Source: Rummeliibacillus sp044763875 (lineage in GTDB: Bacteria > Bacillota > Bacilli > Bacillales_A > Planococcaceae). From it: 64,000 nt of DNA. The stretch is from NCBI RefSeq assembly GCF_044763875.1, contig NZ_JBIWGZ010000001.1, positions 744,001 through 808,000 of the forward strand. Reading direction: 5' to 3'. Positions within the stretch are counted from its first letter, which is position 1. Each line of letters starts with the position of its first letter. The notes beneath the pieces were generated by a model. That model saw nothing but the letters and a program-made list of their open reading frames with translations, was not told where the DNA came from and searched no databases. Below are positions 41,467 through 49,899 of the stretch, piece by piece. The translations under genes and the position numbers were made by a program.

Positions 41467-41973
41467 TTATAAATATCTCTTCATCACACGCCATTCCTCC
41501 ACCTTTTCATCAAATGATTTAATGTTCTTTCCTGGTATTGGACTTGTTGATGGCATTTTTGCATAATCTATTTTTTGTAATAGTTGCAATCCCATATATT
41601 TTTTGAACACTGAATAGGCTTTCCCACCATTAAACAAGAGCAAGCGAATATTGGGATATTTTATAAAGAGTTGCTTAAAATCATTCGGTACAATGTTACG
41701 GATATTGGAATCTAAACTTCCTTGGCGTTCACAAGATTGAATCGTATCCCATAGACCGATATGATGTTTCTTTAGTAATTCCATTCGTTTTGTATAGTCA
41801 TCAGGCACTTCTTCCAGTAAGATTTCTCCAATGATTGACCAAAAATGATTACGTGGATTACCATAATATTGTTGTTTTTCAAGTGAAAGCTTACTTGGCA
41901 TTGAACCCAAAATAAGCACATGCGTCGATTCATCTACAATCGGAGGTAATACATTTTGAATATTGTCATTCAT
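41467..41973 (-). CDS. DNA-deoxyinosine glycosylase (family 6 UDG-like)
   Basis: The protein (168 residues from ATG at 41973) has the UDG-superfamily motif LILGSMPSKLSLEKQQYYGN (near 20-39) followed by PRNHFW, and the C-terminal PSTSPIPG block. This is the pattern of family 6 enzymes, which remove hypoxanthine from deaminated adenine in DNA. AGGTG lies 9-13 bases upstream of this ATG; a GTG nine bases earlier is less likely. It follows the VOC gene directly and is probably cotranscribed. Confidence 0.82.
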   Translation of the reverse strand: MNDNIQNVLPPIVDESTHVLILGSMPSKLSLEKQQYYGNPRNHFWSIIGEILLEEVPDDYTKRMELLKKHHIGLWDTIQSCERQGSLDSNIRNIVPNDFKQLFIKYPNIRLLLFNGGKAYSVFKKYMGLQLLQKIDYAKMPSTSPIPGKNIKSFDEKVEEWRVMKRYL

Positions 41974-41982
41974 CTCAATCAC

Positions 41983-42387
41983 CTACAATCCCTTTTGATC
42001 ACGTAATTCAACAATTGTTCCTTCCGGTGCTTGTACTTTGCATAAACTACCACTTTCAACAAAATAAATATCTTCACCATTTTTCTGTAGAAATGAAACC
42101 CCTAATTCGCGCAACGGTTTGACTTCCCCTTCTAAATCATCGACCCATAAGCAAAAGTGCACAACTCCCTCTTGATGCTTATTATATGGTTTTAGCTCTT
42201 CATCTTTTTTTGCAGTTTGTAGCTCAATATAGAAATCCCCTAGTTGCAACCATGAATTATAAGCCCGACCGTGAAAATCCTTTGTTTCTTGTGCCAATGT
42301 GAATCCTAATGCTTTCGTATAAAATTCGATTGATTCCTTGTAATGATTTGTTTGAATACAAATATGATGAATACATCGTTTTAGCAT
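41983..42387 (-). CDS. VOC/glyoxalase-fold protein
   Basis: The protein (134 residues from ATG at 42387, GGAGG upstream) has the two beta-alpha-beta-beta-beta units of the vicinal oxygen chelate fold: CIHHICIQTNHYKESIEFYT near the start and VVHFCLWVDDLEGEVKPLRE in the middle, ending VQAPEGTIVELRDQ. His/Glu positions fit metal binding as in glyoxalase I-like enzymes, but the substrate is unknown. It is immediately upstream of the DNA-deoxyinosine glycosylase gene. Confidence 0.82.
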   Translation of the reverse strand: MLKRCIHHICIQTNHYKESIEFYTKALGFTLAQETKDFHGRAYNSWLQLGDFYIELQTAKKDEELKPYNKHQEGVVHFCLWVDDLEGEVKPLRELGVSFLQKNGEDIYFVESGSLCKVQAPEGTIVELRDQKGL

Positions 42388-42478
42388 GATGTTAACCTCC
42401 ATTTTCTTTCAATTGTATAGTTTTTCACCAAAAAAATTCCACATACTAATTTGCTTAGCATGTGGATCTAAATTCTTA

Positions 42479-42859
42479 TTAGAATTTTTTTGCATTTGCT
42501 TCTCGATCAGGGAAACCGAGTGCATTGACCATCACATTATATGTAGTGAATACTTCTTCATAAGCTGCATCTGCTTGTTTGATATCTACAACAGCTTCTA
42601 AATCTGTACGTACTACAGCAAAGTCTTCTCTAAATAACTGTAATTGGTTTTGGAAAGCAGTTACTTCTGCTGATTCTTGAATTTCAGGATCCATAAATGT
42701 ATATACACCAAATGAGTGTTGATTTGCACAAAATCTTTCATATAAATCAAAGCGTGCTTTGCCTTTTTTCTTAAGACTACGTTTTAATTCTTTCAAGCTT
42801 GTTAGCACATTTTCAGCTTGTTGTACTAACAATTCTACTGTAGTATTTGTTGAACCCAT
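42479..42859 (-). CDS. Hypothetical cytosolic helical protein
   Basis: The protein (126 residues from ATG at 42859, AAAGGTCG upstream) starts MGSTNTTVELLVQQAENVLT and is predicted mostly helical, with a basic LKRSLKKKGKARFDLYERF segment and an acidic C-terminal half. No signal peptide or membrane helix is present in this version; a longer start would add an unlikely hydrophobic leader. Family not recognised. Confidence 0.6.
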   Translation of the reverse strand: MGSTNTTVELLVQQAENVLTSLKELKRSLKKKGKARFDLYERFCANQHSFGVYTFMDPEIQESAEVTAFQNQLQLFREDFAVVRTDLEAVVDIKQADAAYEEVFTTYNVMVNALGFPDREANAKKF

Positions 42860-43028
42860 TGATATTACGACCTTTCTAAGATAGATGCCATGTAAAGCAA
42901 AAAAATATATAATTACTCTATCTATAATAATAGCACAGTAATAATAGTAAAACATTGTTGATGATTTACCTACTTGTACTTAATTGAATAAGGACAAGGT
43001 AAAAAAAGAGGATAAGCGAGGGATTGAA

Positions 43029-43517
43029 TTGATCGTTCAAATAAAAGAGATGAATGAAACACTTGCAAAAGAAATTCTTAACTGGCAATACAATCCACCA
43101 TATGACTTCTACAACAATGACTGCACAGATGAAAATATAATAGAAATGCTTAACGGTACTTATAAAGCTCTTGTTGATGAACATAATCGATTAGTTGGAT
43201 TTTTTTGTGTTGGGGATTCCGCTAGGGTACCAGCTGGCTACAAATTTGGTGTCTATAAAGAGGATTGGATCGATATGGGTCTAGGAATGAATCCTAATCT
43301 TGTTGGTAAAGGACAAGGTTTTGAATTTTGTACTCATATTATTGATTTTATTAAGAATCGTTTTGGAGATTTACCTATTCGACTAACTGTTGCTACATTT
43401 AACAAACGAGCCATTCATTTATATGAAAAACTAGGGTTTGTCTGTGAAAATCGATTTAACTCTGATATTGCAGAATTTATTACAATGGTAAAAAAGAGTG
43501 CTGAAATAAAGGATTGA
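43029..43517 (+). CDS. GNAT-family N-acetyltransferase
   Basis: The protein (162 residues) shows GNAT features: the IDMGLGMNPNLVGKGQGFEF strand and acetyl-CoA loop near 85-104 and TVATFNKRAIHLYEKLGFVC near 122-141. It resembles RimJ/RimL-like acetyltransferases of bacilli. The TTG at 43029 has GAGGG upstream; an in-frame TTG at 42984 lacks a site. Substrate unknown. It ends before a strong terminator. Confidence 0.8.
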   Translation: MIVQIKEMNETLAKEILNWQYNPPYDFYNNDCTDENIIEMLNGTYKALVDEHNRLVGFFCVGDSARVPAGYKFGVYKEDWIDMGLGMNPNLVGKGQGFEFCTHIIDFIKNRFGDLPIRLTVATFNKRAIHLYEKLGFVCENRFNSDIAEFITMVKKSAEIKD

Positions 43518-43541
43518 GTAATCTAAATAATACAATCAATT

Positions 43542-43583
43542 ACTAAGAGCCTAACTAATTTTATTTGTTGCAAGGCTCTTAGT
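43542..43583. terminator. Terminator between the GNAT gene and the ABC permease gene
   Basis: ACTAAGAGCCT and AGGCTCTTAGT form an 11 bp perfect stem with a long loop; it can serve both convergent genes. Confidence 0.7.
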
Positions 43584-43618
43584 TACAATTTCATACTTTC
43601 CCCAATGGGACAGTTTGG

Positions 43619-44410
43619 TTAATTTCTATGGTATTTCTTTTGAGAAATCCAATAATGAGAGATCTTTAATGTTATCAAAATACATATAAGTGTAATAAAA
43701 ATATTTCCGTAAAGACTCGAATCTACTGATCCTGTTATTAATAACTCAGTGGCATGTTGACTCATGCCTGCAGGGTTTAGTAATCCATTTATTGAATGTA
43801 AACCACAAATTAATCGAATAATAAGGAGAAATACAATACTTAACATAGCAATAATTCCCTGCCCATTAAATATCGTACTAATCATAGTAGTAAACGAAAT
43901 TATAAAAAGAGCCCATACAAGGTAGAAGACCAATGCCATTAACATGCTTGAAAAAGGAATGCTATTAAATAAATAACTTACATATAAGTACGAAATAAAA
44001 TAGCCTATTGTAATGCTTGTAGCTACAAACAAAAAGCTTGAAAGCGTCTTTCCGCCGATGTATGTGCCCACTGTTACTGGCCTTGTTAAAATAAAATCAA
44101 GCATTCCGTTAGACTTGTCAGACTGAATAATTCCCATCATAGAAACAACAATAATGATAATACCTAGCTGGTCAAATTGAGACCCAATGGTTGAAGCAAG
44201 CACCTGTCCTCCGTCTTGTTGAACCATATTAGGATCAATAGTAATCCCCTGGGTTCCCCCCATTGACCCTAATATCGAAGGTAGAAAATAAGTGATAATA
44301 GGTTGCGTAGCACCTAAAAAAATAAATATGAGTGGCATCCAGACAATTCTAAAATCACGAAATATTTGTACATGTTCTTTTTTCATTAAAATATAAAATT
44401 GTTGGTTCAT
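43619..44410 (-). CDS. ABC transporter permease, module 1 (YxlG-like)
   Basis: The 263-residue ABC-2 permease has about six helices, beginning with the cytosolic MNQQFYILMKKEHVQIFRDF and the conserved MLDFILTRPVTVGTYIGGK coupling segment near 101-119. It overlaps the ATPase gene by four bases (ATGA). It is the last gene of a three-gene operon equivalent to yxlEFG of Bacillus subtilis. Substrate unknown; such permeases often export peptides or lipids. Confidence 0.85.
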   Translation of the reverse strand: MNQQFYILMKKEHVQIFRDFRIVWMPLIFIFLGATQPIITYFLPSILGSMGGTQGITIDPNMVQQDGGQVLASTIGSQFDQLGIIIIVVSMMGIIQSDKSNGMLDFILTRPVTVGTYIGGKTLSSFLFVATSITIGYFISYLYVSYLFNSIPFSSMLMALVFYLVWALFIISFTTMISTIFNGQGIIAMLSIVFLLIIRLICGLHSINGLLNPAGMSQHATELLITGSVDSSLYGNIFITLICILITLKISHYWISQKKYHRN

Positions 44411-45315
44411 GTGTTCACCACCATTTTCAAAAATATTTCTTCGAGTGAATCAGTGCTACCAACCTCAAATTTTAATAGATCTACATTGTTTTCCAATGCA
44501 TTAAGAATTAATAAATTTTTATTTTTCTGAATATTATCCATTGTAATTTTTACTCTAGTGCCTATTAATTCCACATCCTTTACATATGGAAACTTTTTAA
44601 TTAACTGCACCCAATTTAAATCTTTAGCCATAATTTCAAGATGAATTACAGGTTCACAATCTCTATTTAATAATTCTGCCAATGTTGTATCTTCTATTTT
44701 TACTCCTTCTTTCATGATGACAAATCGTTCACATATTTCTTCTGCATCACTTAATATATGAGTGGACAATAATATAGTCGTTTCATGTTTAATTTCTTGA
44801 ATTAAATTTAACACCTCTCTACGACCTATGGGGTCTAAAGCAGAAACAGGCTCATCCATGACTATCAAAGATGGCTTATGAAGAAGTGCTTGAGCAATAC
44901 CCAACCTTTGCTTCATACCCCCTGAAAAGGTTTGAACTTTTTTATTGTGTTCTTTAGAAAGTCCTACTTTATCCAAAATTACTGGTATATCTTGAACTAA
45001 TACCTTTTTCGATATACCTGATAAGCCACCCATAAAAAATAGTATTTCTTTAGCTGTCATCCATGAGAAGAAATCAGGATATTGCGGAAGATACCCAATC
45101 TCTCGCTTCATATCGGACATTTTGTTTCCATCCAGAAAAACTTCTCCCTGATCAGCGATTAAAATATCTGCGATAATTTTAATGAGTGTAGATTTCCCTG
45201 CCCCATTTGGACCAATAAGCCCAATACATTGCCCTGTTTCAAATTCCAATGAAAAATTATTAACTGCCACCTTATCCTTAAACTTTTTTGTCACATTCTT
45301 TATTTCTAATTTCAA
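44407..45315 (-). CDS. ABC transporter ATPase, module 1 (YxlF-like)
   Basis: The 302-residue protein has Walker A GPNGAGKST (near 35-43), the Q-loop YLPQYPD, signature FSGGMKQRLG (near 133-142), Walker B LIVMDEP and the H-loop STH. A C-terminal extension of about 80 residues follows. TTG start directly after the TAA of the PLDc_N gene with GGAGG upstream. It has the same length as the ATPase of module 2 (49896-50804) and the same gene order around it. Confidence 0.9.
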   Translation of the reverse strand: MKLEIKNVTKKFKDKVAVNNFSLEFETGQCIGLIGPNGAGKSTLIKIIADILIADQGEVFLDGNKMSDMKREIGYLPQYPDFFSWMTAKEILFFMGGLSGISKKVLVQDIPVILDKVGLSKEHNKKVQTFSGGMKQRLGIAQALLHKPSLIVMDEPVSALDPIGRREVLNLIQEIKHETTILLSTHILSDAEEICERFVIMKEGVKIEDTTLAELLNRDCEPVIHLEIMAKDLNWVQLIKKFPYVKDVELIGTRVKITMDNIQKNKNLLILNALENNVDLLKFEVGSTDSLEEIFLKMVVNT

Positions 45316-45552
45316 TTATGCTCTACCTCCTTTTCGGCCGATTGTAAAGTATAATATCGGACCAATTGTGTTAAAAAACAAAATTACAATTGCCCATAAT
45401 AAAACATTTTCCCTTATCTTTCGATGCCGATATAAATCAATCAAAGCTATAAGTATCAAAATTAAACCAACAATCATAATTGGCAAAACAATTGGCAAAA
45501 TCGCCATCCAATCGAAACCTTTCAAGTCATCAAATCCATAATGTAGCTTCAT
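45316..45552 (-). CDS. PLDc_N-domain small membrane protein, module 1 (YxlE-like)
   Basis: The 78-residue protein has two helices and ends with IGPILYFTIGRKGGRA; the GPIxYF..GR end is typical of the phospholipase D N-terminal domain family and of B. subtilis YxlE. In B. subtilis the homologue accompanies an ABC transporter and lowers SigY activity. Here it is the first gene of the module and faces the HTH gene at 45728. Role here unknown. Confidence 0.8.
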   Translation of the reverse strand: MKLHYGFDDLKGFDWMAILPIVLPIMIVGLILILIALIDLYRHRKIRENVLLWAIVILFFNTIGPILYFTIGRKGGRA

Positions 45553-45575
45553 TCATATCACCTTCCGTCATTTCA

Positions 45576-45597
45576 TTATCATTATTGATAATGATAA
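45576..45597. promoter_or_regulatory. Palindromic operator TTATCATTAT-TG-ATAATGATAA
   Basis: A perfect 10 bp inverted repeat with a 2-base spacer lies 24 bases upstream of the module 1 start and in the divergent region with the HTH gene. It can also be read as four GATAAT-type hexamers (ATTATC, ATTATT, GATAAT, GATAAT), resembling Fur-box units but arranged differently. It is a candidate site for the divergent regulator or for Fur. Confidence 0.55.
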
Positions 45598-45727
45598 TAT
45601 AACACAAAGACTTCTCATTTGCAGTTGTTTTTTTACCAAATTTTATGATAATATTTTTTATTATTAATATTGATAATATAATTGCTTAAAAAAAATAAAA
45701 TCTTACTATTTACAAAAGGAGTAAAAA

Positions 45728-46267
45728 ATGACGAATAAAGCTGAGATCTTAATGCATCCTGTAAGATTAAAAATAGCCCAGGCTTTAATGAGAAACAAAG
45801 AAAAAGGTTTGACTCCACTTGAAATGGTAAAAATCATTAAAGATGTTCCTCAGGCAACATTATATCGACACATTCAAGTTTTACATGATGCCGGGGTTAT
45901 TAAAATTATCAAAGAAAAAAAAGTTAGATCCGTCTCTGAAAAATACTATACGCTAAACGAAGAAGCAGCTCGACTTAACTCGGAGGAGTTGAAAAAATCT
46001 TCAGATGAAGAAAAATTGAATTACGTATCTAATTACCAACTTACTCTATTAACACAGTATCAAAGTTATCTTTCAACACTAAAACAAAAAAATTGTACAG
46101 AAGATCGTTCAACCTTTTCTCTTGTAGAATTGAAACTCGGGGAGCAGGATTTTGAAAATTTCCAACAAGATTTAAATGATTTAATGTTAAAGTACTACAA
46201 AAGAAATACGAACAATCCTGATGTTCCAGCACATACTATTGCAGTTACCATTATTCCTGAAATTTAG
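45728..46267 (+). CDS. HTH_20/ArsR-like transcriptional regulator, module 1
   Basis: The 179-residue protein has an N-terminal winged HTH (EILMHPVRLKIAQALM, then PQATLYRHIQVLHDAGVIKI near 40-59) and a helical C-terminal region that lacks the ArsR metal motifs. It is divergent from the YxlEFG-like module 1 and probably regulates it through the palindrome at 45576-45597. ATG start with AAAGGAG upstream. Confidence 0.82.
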   Translation: MTNKAEILMHPVRLKIAQALMRNKEKGLTPLEMVKIIKDVPQATLYRHIQVLHDAGVIKIIKEKKVRSVSEKYYTLNEEAARLNSEELKKSSDEEKLNYVSNYQLTLLTQYQSYLSTLKQKNCTEDRSTFSLVELKLGEQDFENFQQDLNDLMLKYYKRNTNNPDVPAHTIAVTIIPEI

Positions 46268-46310
46268 ATAAACATTTCAACACTTTTATTTTTTAATATT
46301 TAGATTTGGA

Positions 46311-46369
46311 TGTTCCGCTACAGACGGCGCTTTCAACAGGCTTGGCTTCAATCTTCTTGTCACTACAAT
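46311..46369 (+). repeat. Large palindromic repeat, type B, left part of split copy B2
   Basis: TGTTCCGCTACAGACGGCGC followed by CTTGGCTTCAATCTTCTTG and TCACTAC matches the start of the copy at 51766-51885, up to the point where the MITE-like unit enters. The right part resumes at 46605. Confidence 0.75.
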
Positions 46370-46604
46370 CAGGGTACTGTAAAGTGTTAAATGCTATGAT
46401 TAATAGTATTATTTTCATCTGAATGATGTGGAATTAGCTTCGCTTTCCGCGGGCGAGCGTTGAGCCTCCTCGCTCACTTCGTTCCCTGCGGGGTCTCACC
46501 TGTCTCGCTTTCCCGCAGGAGTCTTCGCTAATTCCACATCTACAAAGATAGCTATATAGGATTTTTATAATAAATTTTCATTATTTTACTTTTACATTGT
46601 CATC
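46370..46604. mobile_element. MITE-like unit (copy 2) nested in a type B palindrome
   Basis: The 235 bp unit interrupts the type B repeat. Its ends are related inverted sequences (CAGGGTACTGTAAAG on the left, TTTACATTGTCATC on the right) similar to those of the unit at 21418-21658 (ACTGwAAAA core). The core, 46427-46545, is a type A palindrome closed by GTGGAATTAGC/GCTAATTCCAC, as in copy 1. The flanks ACTACAAT and ACTTGGTT each keep six of eight bases of the uninterrupted ACTACGTT, consistent with a decayed 8-base target duplication. Confidence 0.6.
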
Positions 46605-46645
46605 ACTTGGTTCCTCTGGGGCTTTCAGCTCAAGCTTCTTGATTT
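46605..46645 (+). repeat. Right part of split palindromic repeat B2
   Basis: ACTTGGTTCCTCTGGGGCT and TTCAGCTCAAGCTT continue the type B repeat (ACGTTCCTGCGGGGCTTTCA in the intact copy). The last arm of the repeat has been lost. The remainder of the gap to 46758 is AT-rich without features. Confidence 0.7.
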
Positions 46646-46758
46646 ATTATCTAAACAAAAATGGCTACTATATTTAATTTAAATAATAACCATTTCTATC
46701 TATTGGTTTGATAACTACTCATAATCCGGCATTATTAAATTTGTTTCTATTTTCAAAG

Positions 46759-47484
46759 CTATAGCGATTCTTTCCCCAGTGCAAAACCTTCAAATAATTT
46801 CCCACCAAAAGGTTTCAAAACTTTTTCTGTCAATTCGATTACTATACTTTTGTCACCTGTTTTATAAAAAACATCAAAAGCATTAACAAAATCTTTGGTG
46901 AATTCTTCATCTAAATTTTTTAAGGAACGTACTACCCATTTTGATGTACCAATCCAATTCCGGTTTGTTCTTAATACGAATACACTTACCATTTCAGCAA
47001 GTGTATTTGCAATAAATAATTCTTCTGCTCTATTGGTACAACCTATAAAATCATCCAGTGTATCTGTTATAAAATAGCGTTTTATTTTTATCGTTTCCTC
47101 TGTCCATTCCTCTGGGCCCTTCTCTAATAATTCATTCGCTTCTTTTTTGATTGAGCTCATTACACCCTCATCTTTTAGAATAATCCCTTCTGAAACCATA
47201 TTAGGTAAAGAAGGCCTCGCTCTTTTAACATCATTTTCAAAATAAGGCTTATACGAGAATAGATTATGTACAAAGACTTCAATAGCCCAACCAAATTCAA
47301 TTAAAGACTCCCTATAGGATGAACGAATATTTTGATCAAAAATAACAATATCGAAATCAGATGTTTCTGTTTCCTCACCGCGAACTACACTTCCAGCTAA
47401 TACTGAGCCTTGGCAATTTGGAAAATGTTTATCTATAAAATGATGGGCTGCTTCGACTGCATTCAGCCTTTTTAAATTCTTCAC
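46759..47484 (-). CDS. Nucleotidyltransferase-domain protein
   Basis: The 241-residue protein has the pol-beta type nucleotidyltransferase signature VLAGSVVRGEETETSDFDIV (near 28-47), with GS followed by DxD. The helical C-terminal portion resembles the helper domain of antibiotic or minimal nucleotidyltransferases (KWVVRSLKNLDEE). Target unknown. GTG start with GGAGGT upstream. It follows the VOC-like gene by 25 bases. Confidence 0.82.
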   Translation of the reverse strand: MKNLKRLNAVEAAHHFIDKHFPNCQGSVLAGSVVRGEETETSDFDIVIFDQNIRSSYRESLIEFGWAIEVFVHNLFSYKPYFENDVKRARPSLPNMVSEGIILKDEGVMSSIKKEANELLEKGPEEWTEETIKIKRYFITDTLDDFIGCTNRAEELFIANTLAEMVSVFVLRTNRNWIGTSKWVVRSLKNLDEEFTKDFVNAFDVFYKTGDKSIVIELTEKVLKPFGGKLFEGFALGKESL

Positions 47485-47509
47485 TGATCTTACCTCCGAT
47501 TAGAAAATA

Positions 47510-48316
47510 TCACTTCGTTATTTCGTTAATATTTCTTTTAGCATGGATACTCAAATTACTAACATCATAAGATCTACTTAGAATGCTAATGTTATTAAAT
47601 TCTAATTTACTATTACTAAACTCTTGATTACAGCAATCCAAAATTATTTCCACATTATAAGTATTGGAATTAATAAAACGGATAATTTGTGTTCCTAAAT
47701 AAATGATTATTGAATCCTCTTTTTCCTCATAGTCATTAAACAAAGCAAATAATATTTTTTTATCTTCCTTAAGCAGCTCTCCGTATATGATTACTTCTAC
47801 AATGCCTTTAATATCATTTTCACGACTATTAGGAACCATATATTGTTCCATAAAGTTCTTTGATTTTTCGTCGTTCAATTGTTGAAGAAAAAATTGAAAT
47901 GGCAACCCTTTGAATTCAGGTAAATAGGAGTTCCGCCAAGGCATTGTCTTGCTTAAAAGGTTGAAAAACCAGCGAAACTTTAAAGGTTCTGGAGTAGTAA
48001 CGTTTATGTTGTGATTTCGAAGTTGTTGATAGGTCTCGTCAATATTATCTACTTCGAGTGCGAACCCAATTAGGCCTCGATGTCCGTTGAGATATTTTGT
48101 CGTCCAATTACTAATCCAACCTCCGCCATCTTTTGTTTTAATCCGAACAAGCTCAAAATACTCTTTCCCAATCCAAATATTTGATACCTTAAATCCCTTT
48201 GTCCCCTTTCCCCATTTAGGTTTATAAGGAAGCCCCATTGAATGAATTTTAGTGACCATGTCTTGATCTTCTTGTACTTCTTTATCTACATTGACTACTA
48301 AATGATCAATTTTCAA
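47510..48316 (-). CDS. VOC/glyoxalase-like family protein
   Basis: The protein (268 residues from TTG at 48316) begins with the VOC strand LKIDHLVVNVDKEVQEDQ and a middle section HRGLIGFALEVDNIDETYQQ, as in the Glyoxalase_3-like family of larger VOC proteins. AGAGG lies 8 bases before the TTG; an in-frame GTG upstream sits within that site. The C-terminal third is not recognised. It is upstream of the nucleotidyltransferase gene and probably cotranscribed. Confidence 0.7.
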   Translation of the reverse strand: MKIDHLVVNVDKEVQEDQDMVTKIHSMGLPYKPKWGKGTKGFKVSNIWIGKEYFELVRIKTKDGGGWISNWTTKYLNGHRGLIGFALEVDNIDETYQQLRNHNINVTTPEPLKFRWFFNLLSKTMPWRNSYLPEFKGLPFQFFLQQLNDEKSKNFMEQYMVPNSRENDIKGIVEVIIYGELLKEDKKILFALFNDYEEKEDSIIIYLGTQIIRFINSNTYNVEIILDCCNQEFSNSKLEFNNISILSRSYDVSNLSIHAKRNINEITK

Positions 48317-48584
48317 AAATATCACCTCTGCTTAATTTAATAGAATTACCTTCTTTTCTTTATTTGGATAAATCTATGATTAAATTGGAAAAAATTATAA
48401 TTTAATTCTATTATAAGTTAAAATAATTAATAACTGTAAATTTTTAAAAGTAATTATAATGAACATAGTCTCAATTTTATATACAGTATCCCATCAGTTG
48501 ATTTTTTTAACTAAATTCTACTATGATTCCATCGCCTTATCCTTGTTTCATGGATATACTGAACATATGAAGGAGTTGATGGAA

Positions 48585-49697
48585 ATGAAAGAATTACAGT
48601 TTGCAAATACCATTTCTGCTTTACGCAAGCAAAAAGGGATTACACAAGATCAATTAGCTTCATATGTAGGTGTCTCAAAGGCTGCTGTATCGAAATGGGA
48701 AACTGGCCTGAGTTATCCTGATATCTTATTGTTACCAAAACTTGCGACCTACTATAATTTATCGATTGATGAATTACTTGGCTATAAACCACAATTGACA
48801 AAAGAAGATATACAGAAGTTGTATGCTGAATTATCTCAAGAATTTGCTTCAAAACCATTTGATGAGGTTTACTCCCGTATTCGATCCATCATTGATGAAT
48901 ACTATTCTTGTTTTCCCTTATTAATGCAAATGGCTGTATTGCTACTGAACTATCAGTCAATGGCAGGTGAAAAACAGCAAGATGTAATCAATAATGCTAT
49001 TGAGCTATGTAATCGAATACAACAATCTTCTGATGATCTTCGACTTATTCGTCAATCAAGATCAATTGAAGCCCATTGTCAGCTAATGTTGAAGCAACCT
49101 GAACGTGTATTAGAATTACTTGGTGATGATTTTGAACTTTATACGGGCAATGAAATTATTGTAGCAACTGCATACCAATTACTACAAAATCCTCAAAAAG
49201 CAAAAGAAACTTTGCAAGTAAGTATGTATCAATATGTAATTGGCATTTTATCAATTGCACCAAATTATTTAATGATGCATATTCATGATTCAAATCAGTT
49301 TGATGAAATTGTTAATCGAAAGGAAAAAATCATCAATACATTTGATGTTAAAAATTTGCATTACAATGCTGCTTTAGTTTTCTATTTATCCGCTGCTCAA
49401 GGATATATGATGCAAAAAAATGAAGACAAAGCTGCTGAGATGATACGAAAATATGTTCAAGTGTGTAACATGATTGAATTTCCTTTTACATTACATGGTG
49501 ATGGATTTTTTGACTTAATAGATGAATGGCTTGCAAGAGAACTTGATCTTGGTTCCAATGCACCTCGTGATGAACAAACAATCAAAACAAGTATAATCAC
49601 GAGTATAACTAATAATCCACATTTCAAGACCTTACTTGAACGTACTGATGTTAATGCGATGCTTACAAATTTACAACATAAGTTAGGATGTGATTAA
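48585..49697 (+). CDS. XRE-family regulator with C-terminal TPR-like region, module 2
   Basis: The protein (370 residues from ATG at 48585) has an N-terminal HTH_3 domain (ISALRKQKGITQDQLASYVG, then SKAAVSKWETG) and a long helical region typical of TPR-type solenoids, ending ANLTNLQHKLGCD-like. AAGGAG is 9 bases before this ATG; the longer frame upstream has no site. Its stop lies next to the PLDc_N start, so it is the first gene of module 2 and probably its regulator, possibly peptide-responsive as in RRNPP-like proteins. Confidence 0.83.
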   Translation: MKELQFANTISALRKQKGITQDQLASYVGVSKAAVSKWETGLSYPDILLLPKLATYYNLSIDELLGYKPQLTKEDIQKLYAELSQEFASKPFDEVYSRIRSIIDEYYSCFPLLMQMAVLLLNYQSMAGEKQQDVINNAIELCNRIQQSSDDLRLIRQSRSIEAHCQLMLKQPERVLELLGDDFELYTGNEIIVATAYQLLQNPQKAKETLQVSMYQYVIGILSIAPNYLMMHIHDSNQFDEIVNRKEKIINTFDVKNLHYNAALVFYLSAAQGYMMQKNEDKAAEMIRKYVQVCNMIEFPFTLHGDGFFDLIDEWLARELDLGSNAPRDEQTIKTSIITSITNNPHFKTLLERTDVNAMLTNLQHKLGCD

Positions 49698-49698
49698 T

Positions 49699-49899
49699 AT
49701 GACGGTACAAGAAGCATTACCCCTCATTATCCCTTTAGTTATTTTAGAATTGACGCTTGCAATTGTTGCATTGGTTCATGTATTAAAACACCCGAATTAT
49801 CGATTTGGCAATAAAGCGATGTGGGTTGTCATCGTACTATTCCTTCAAATTATTGGCCCAATCGCATACTTCATATTTGGAAGAGGGAGAGAGGCATGA
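49699..49899 (+). CDS. PLDc_N-domain small membrane protein, module 2 (YxlE-like)
   Basis: The protein (66 residues from ATG at 49699) has two helices and ends IIGPIAYFIFGRGREA, the same end motif as its module 1 paralogue at 45316-45552. It follows the XRE gene at once and its TGA overlaps the ATG of the ATPase gene. A GTG at 49690 would overlap the upstream stop; ATG is preferred. YxlE of B. subtilis is the closest named relative. Confidence 0.8.
   Translation: MTVQEALPLIIPLVILELTLAIVALVHVLKHPNYRFGNKAMWVVIVLFLQIIGPIAYFIFGRGREA

Noticed and set aside
42984..43028. N-terminal extension of the GNAT gene
   Set aside because: The upstream TTG has no ribosome binding site; GAGGG supports the TTG at 43029.
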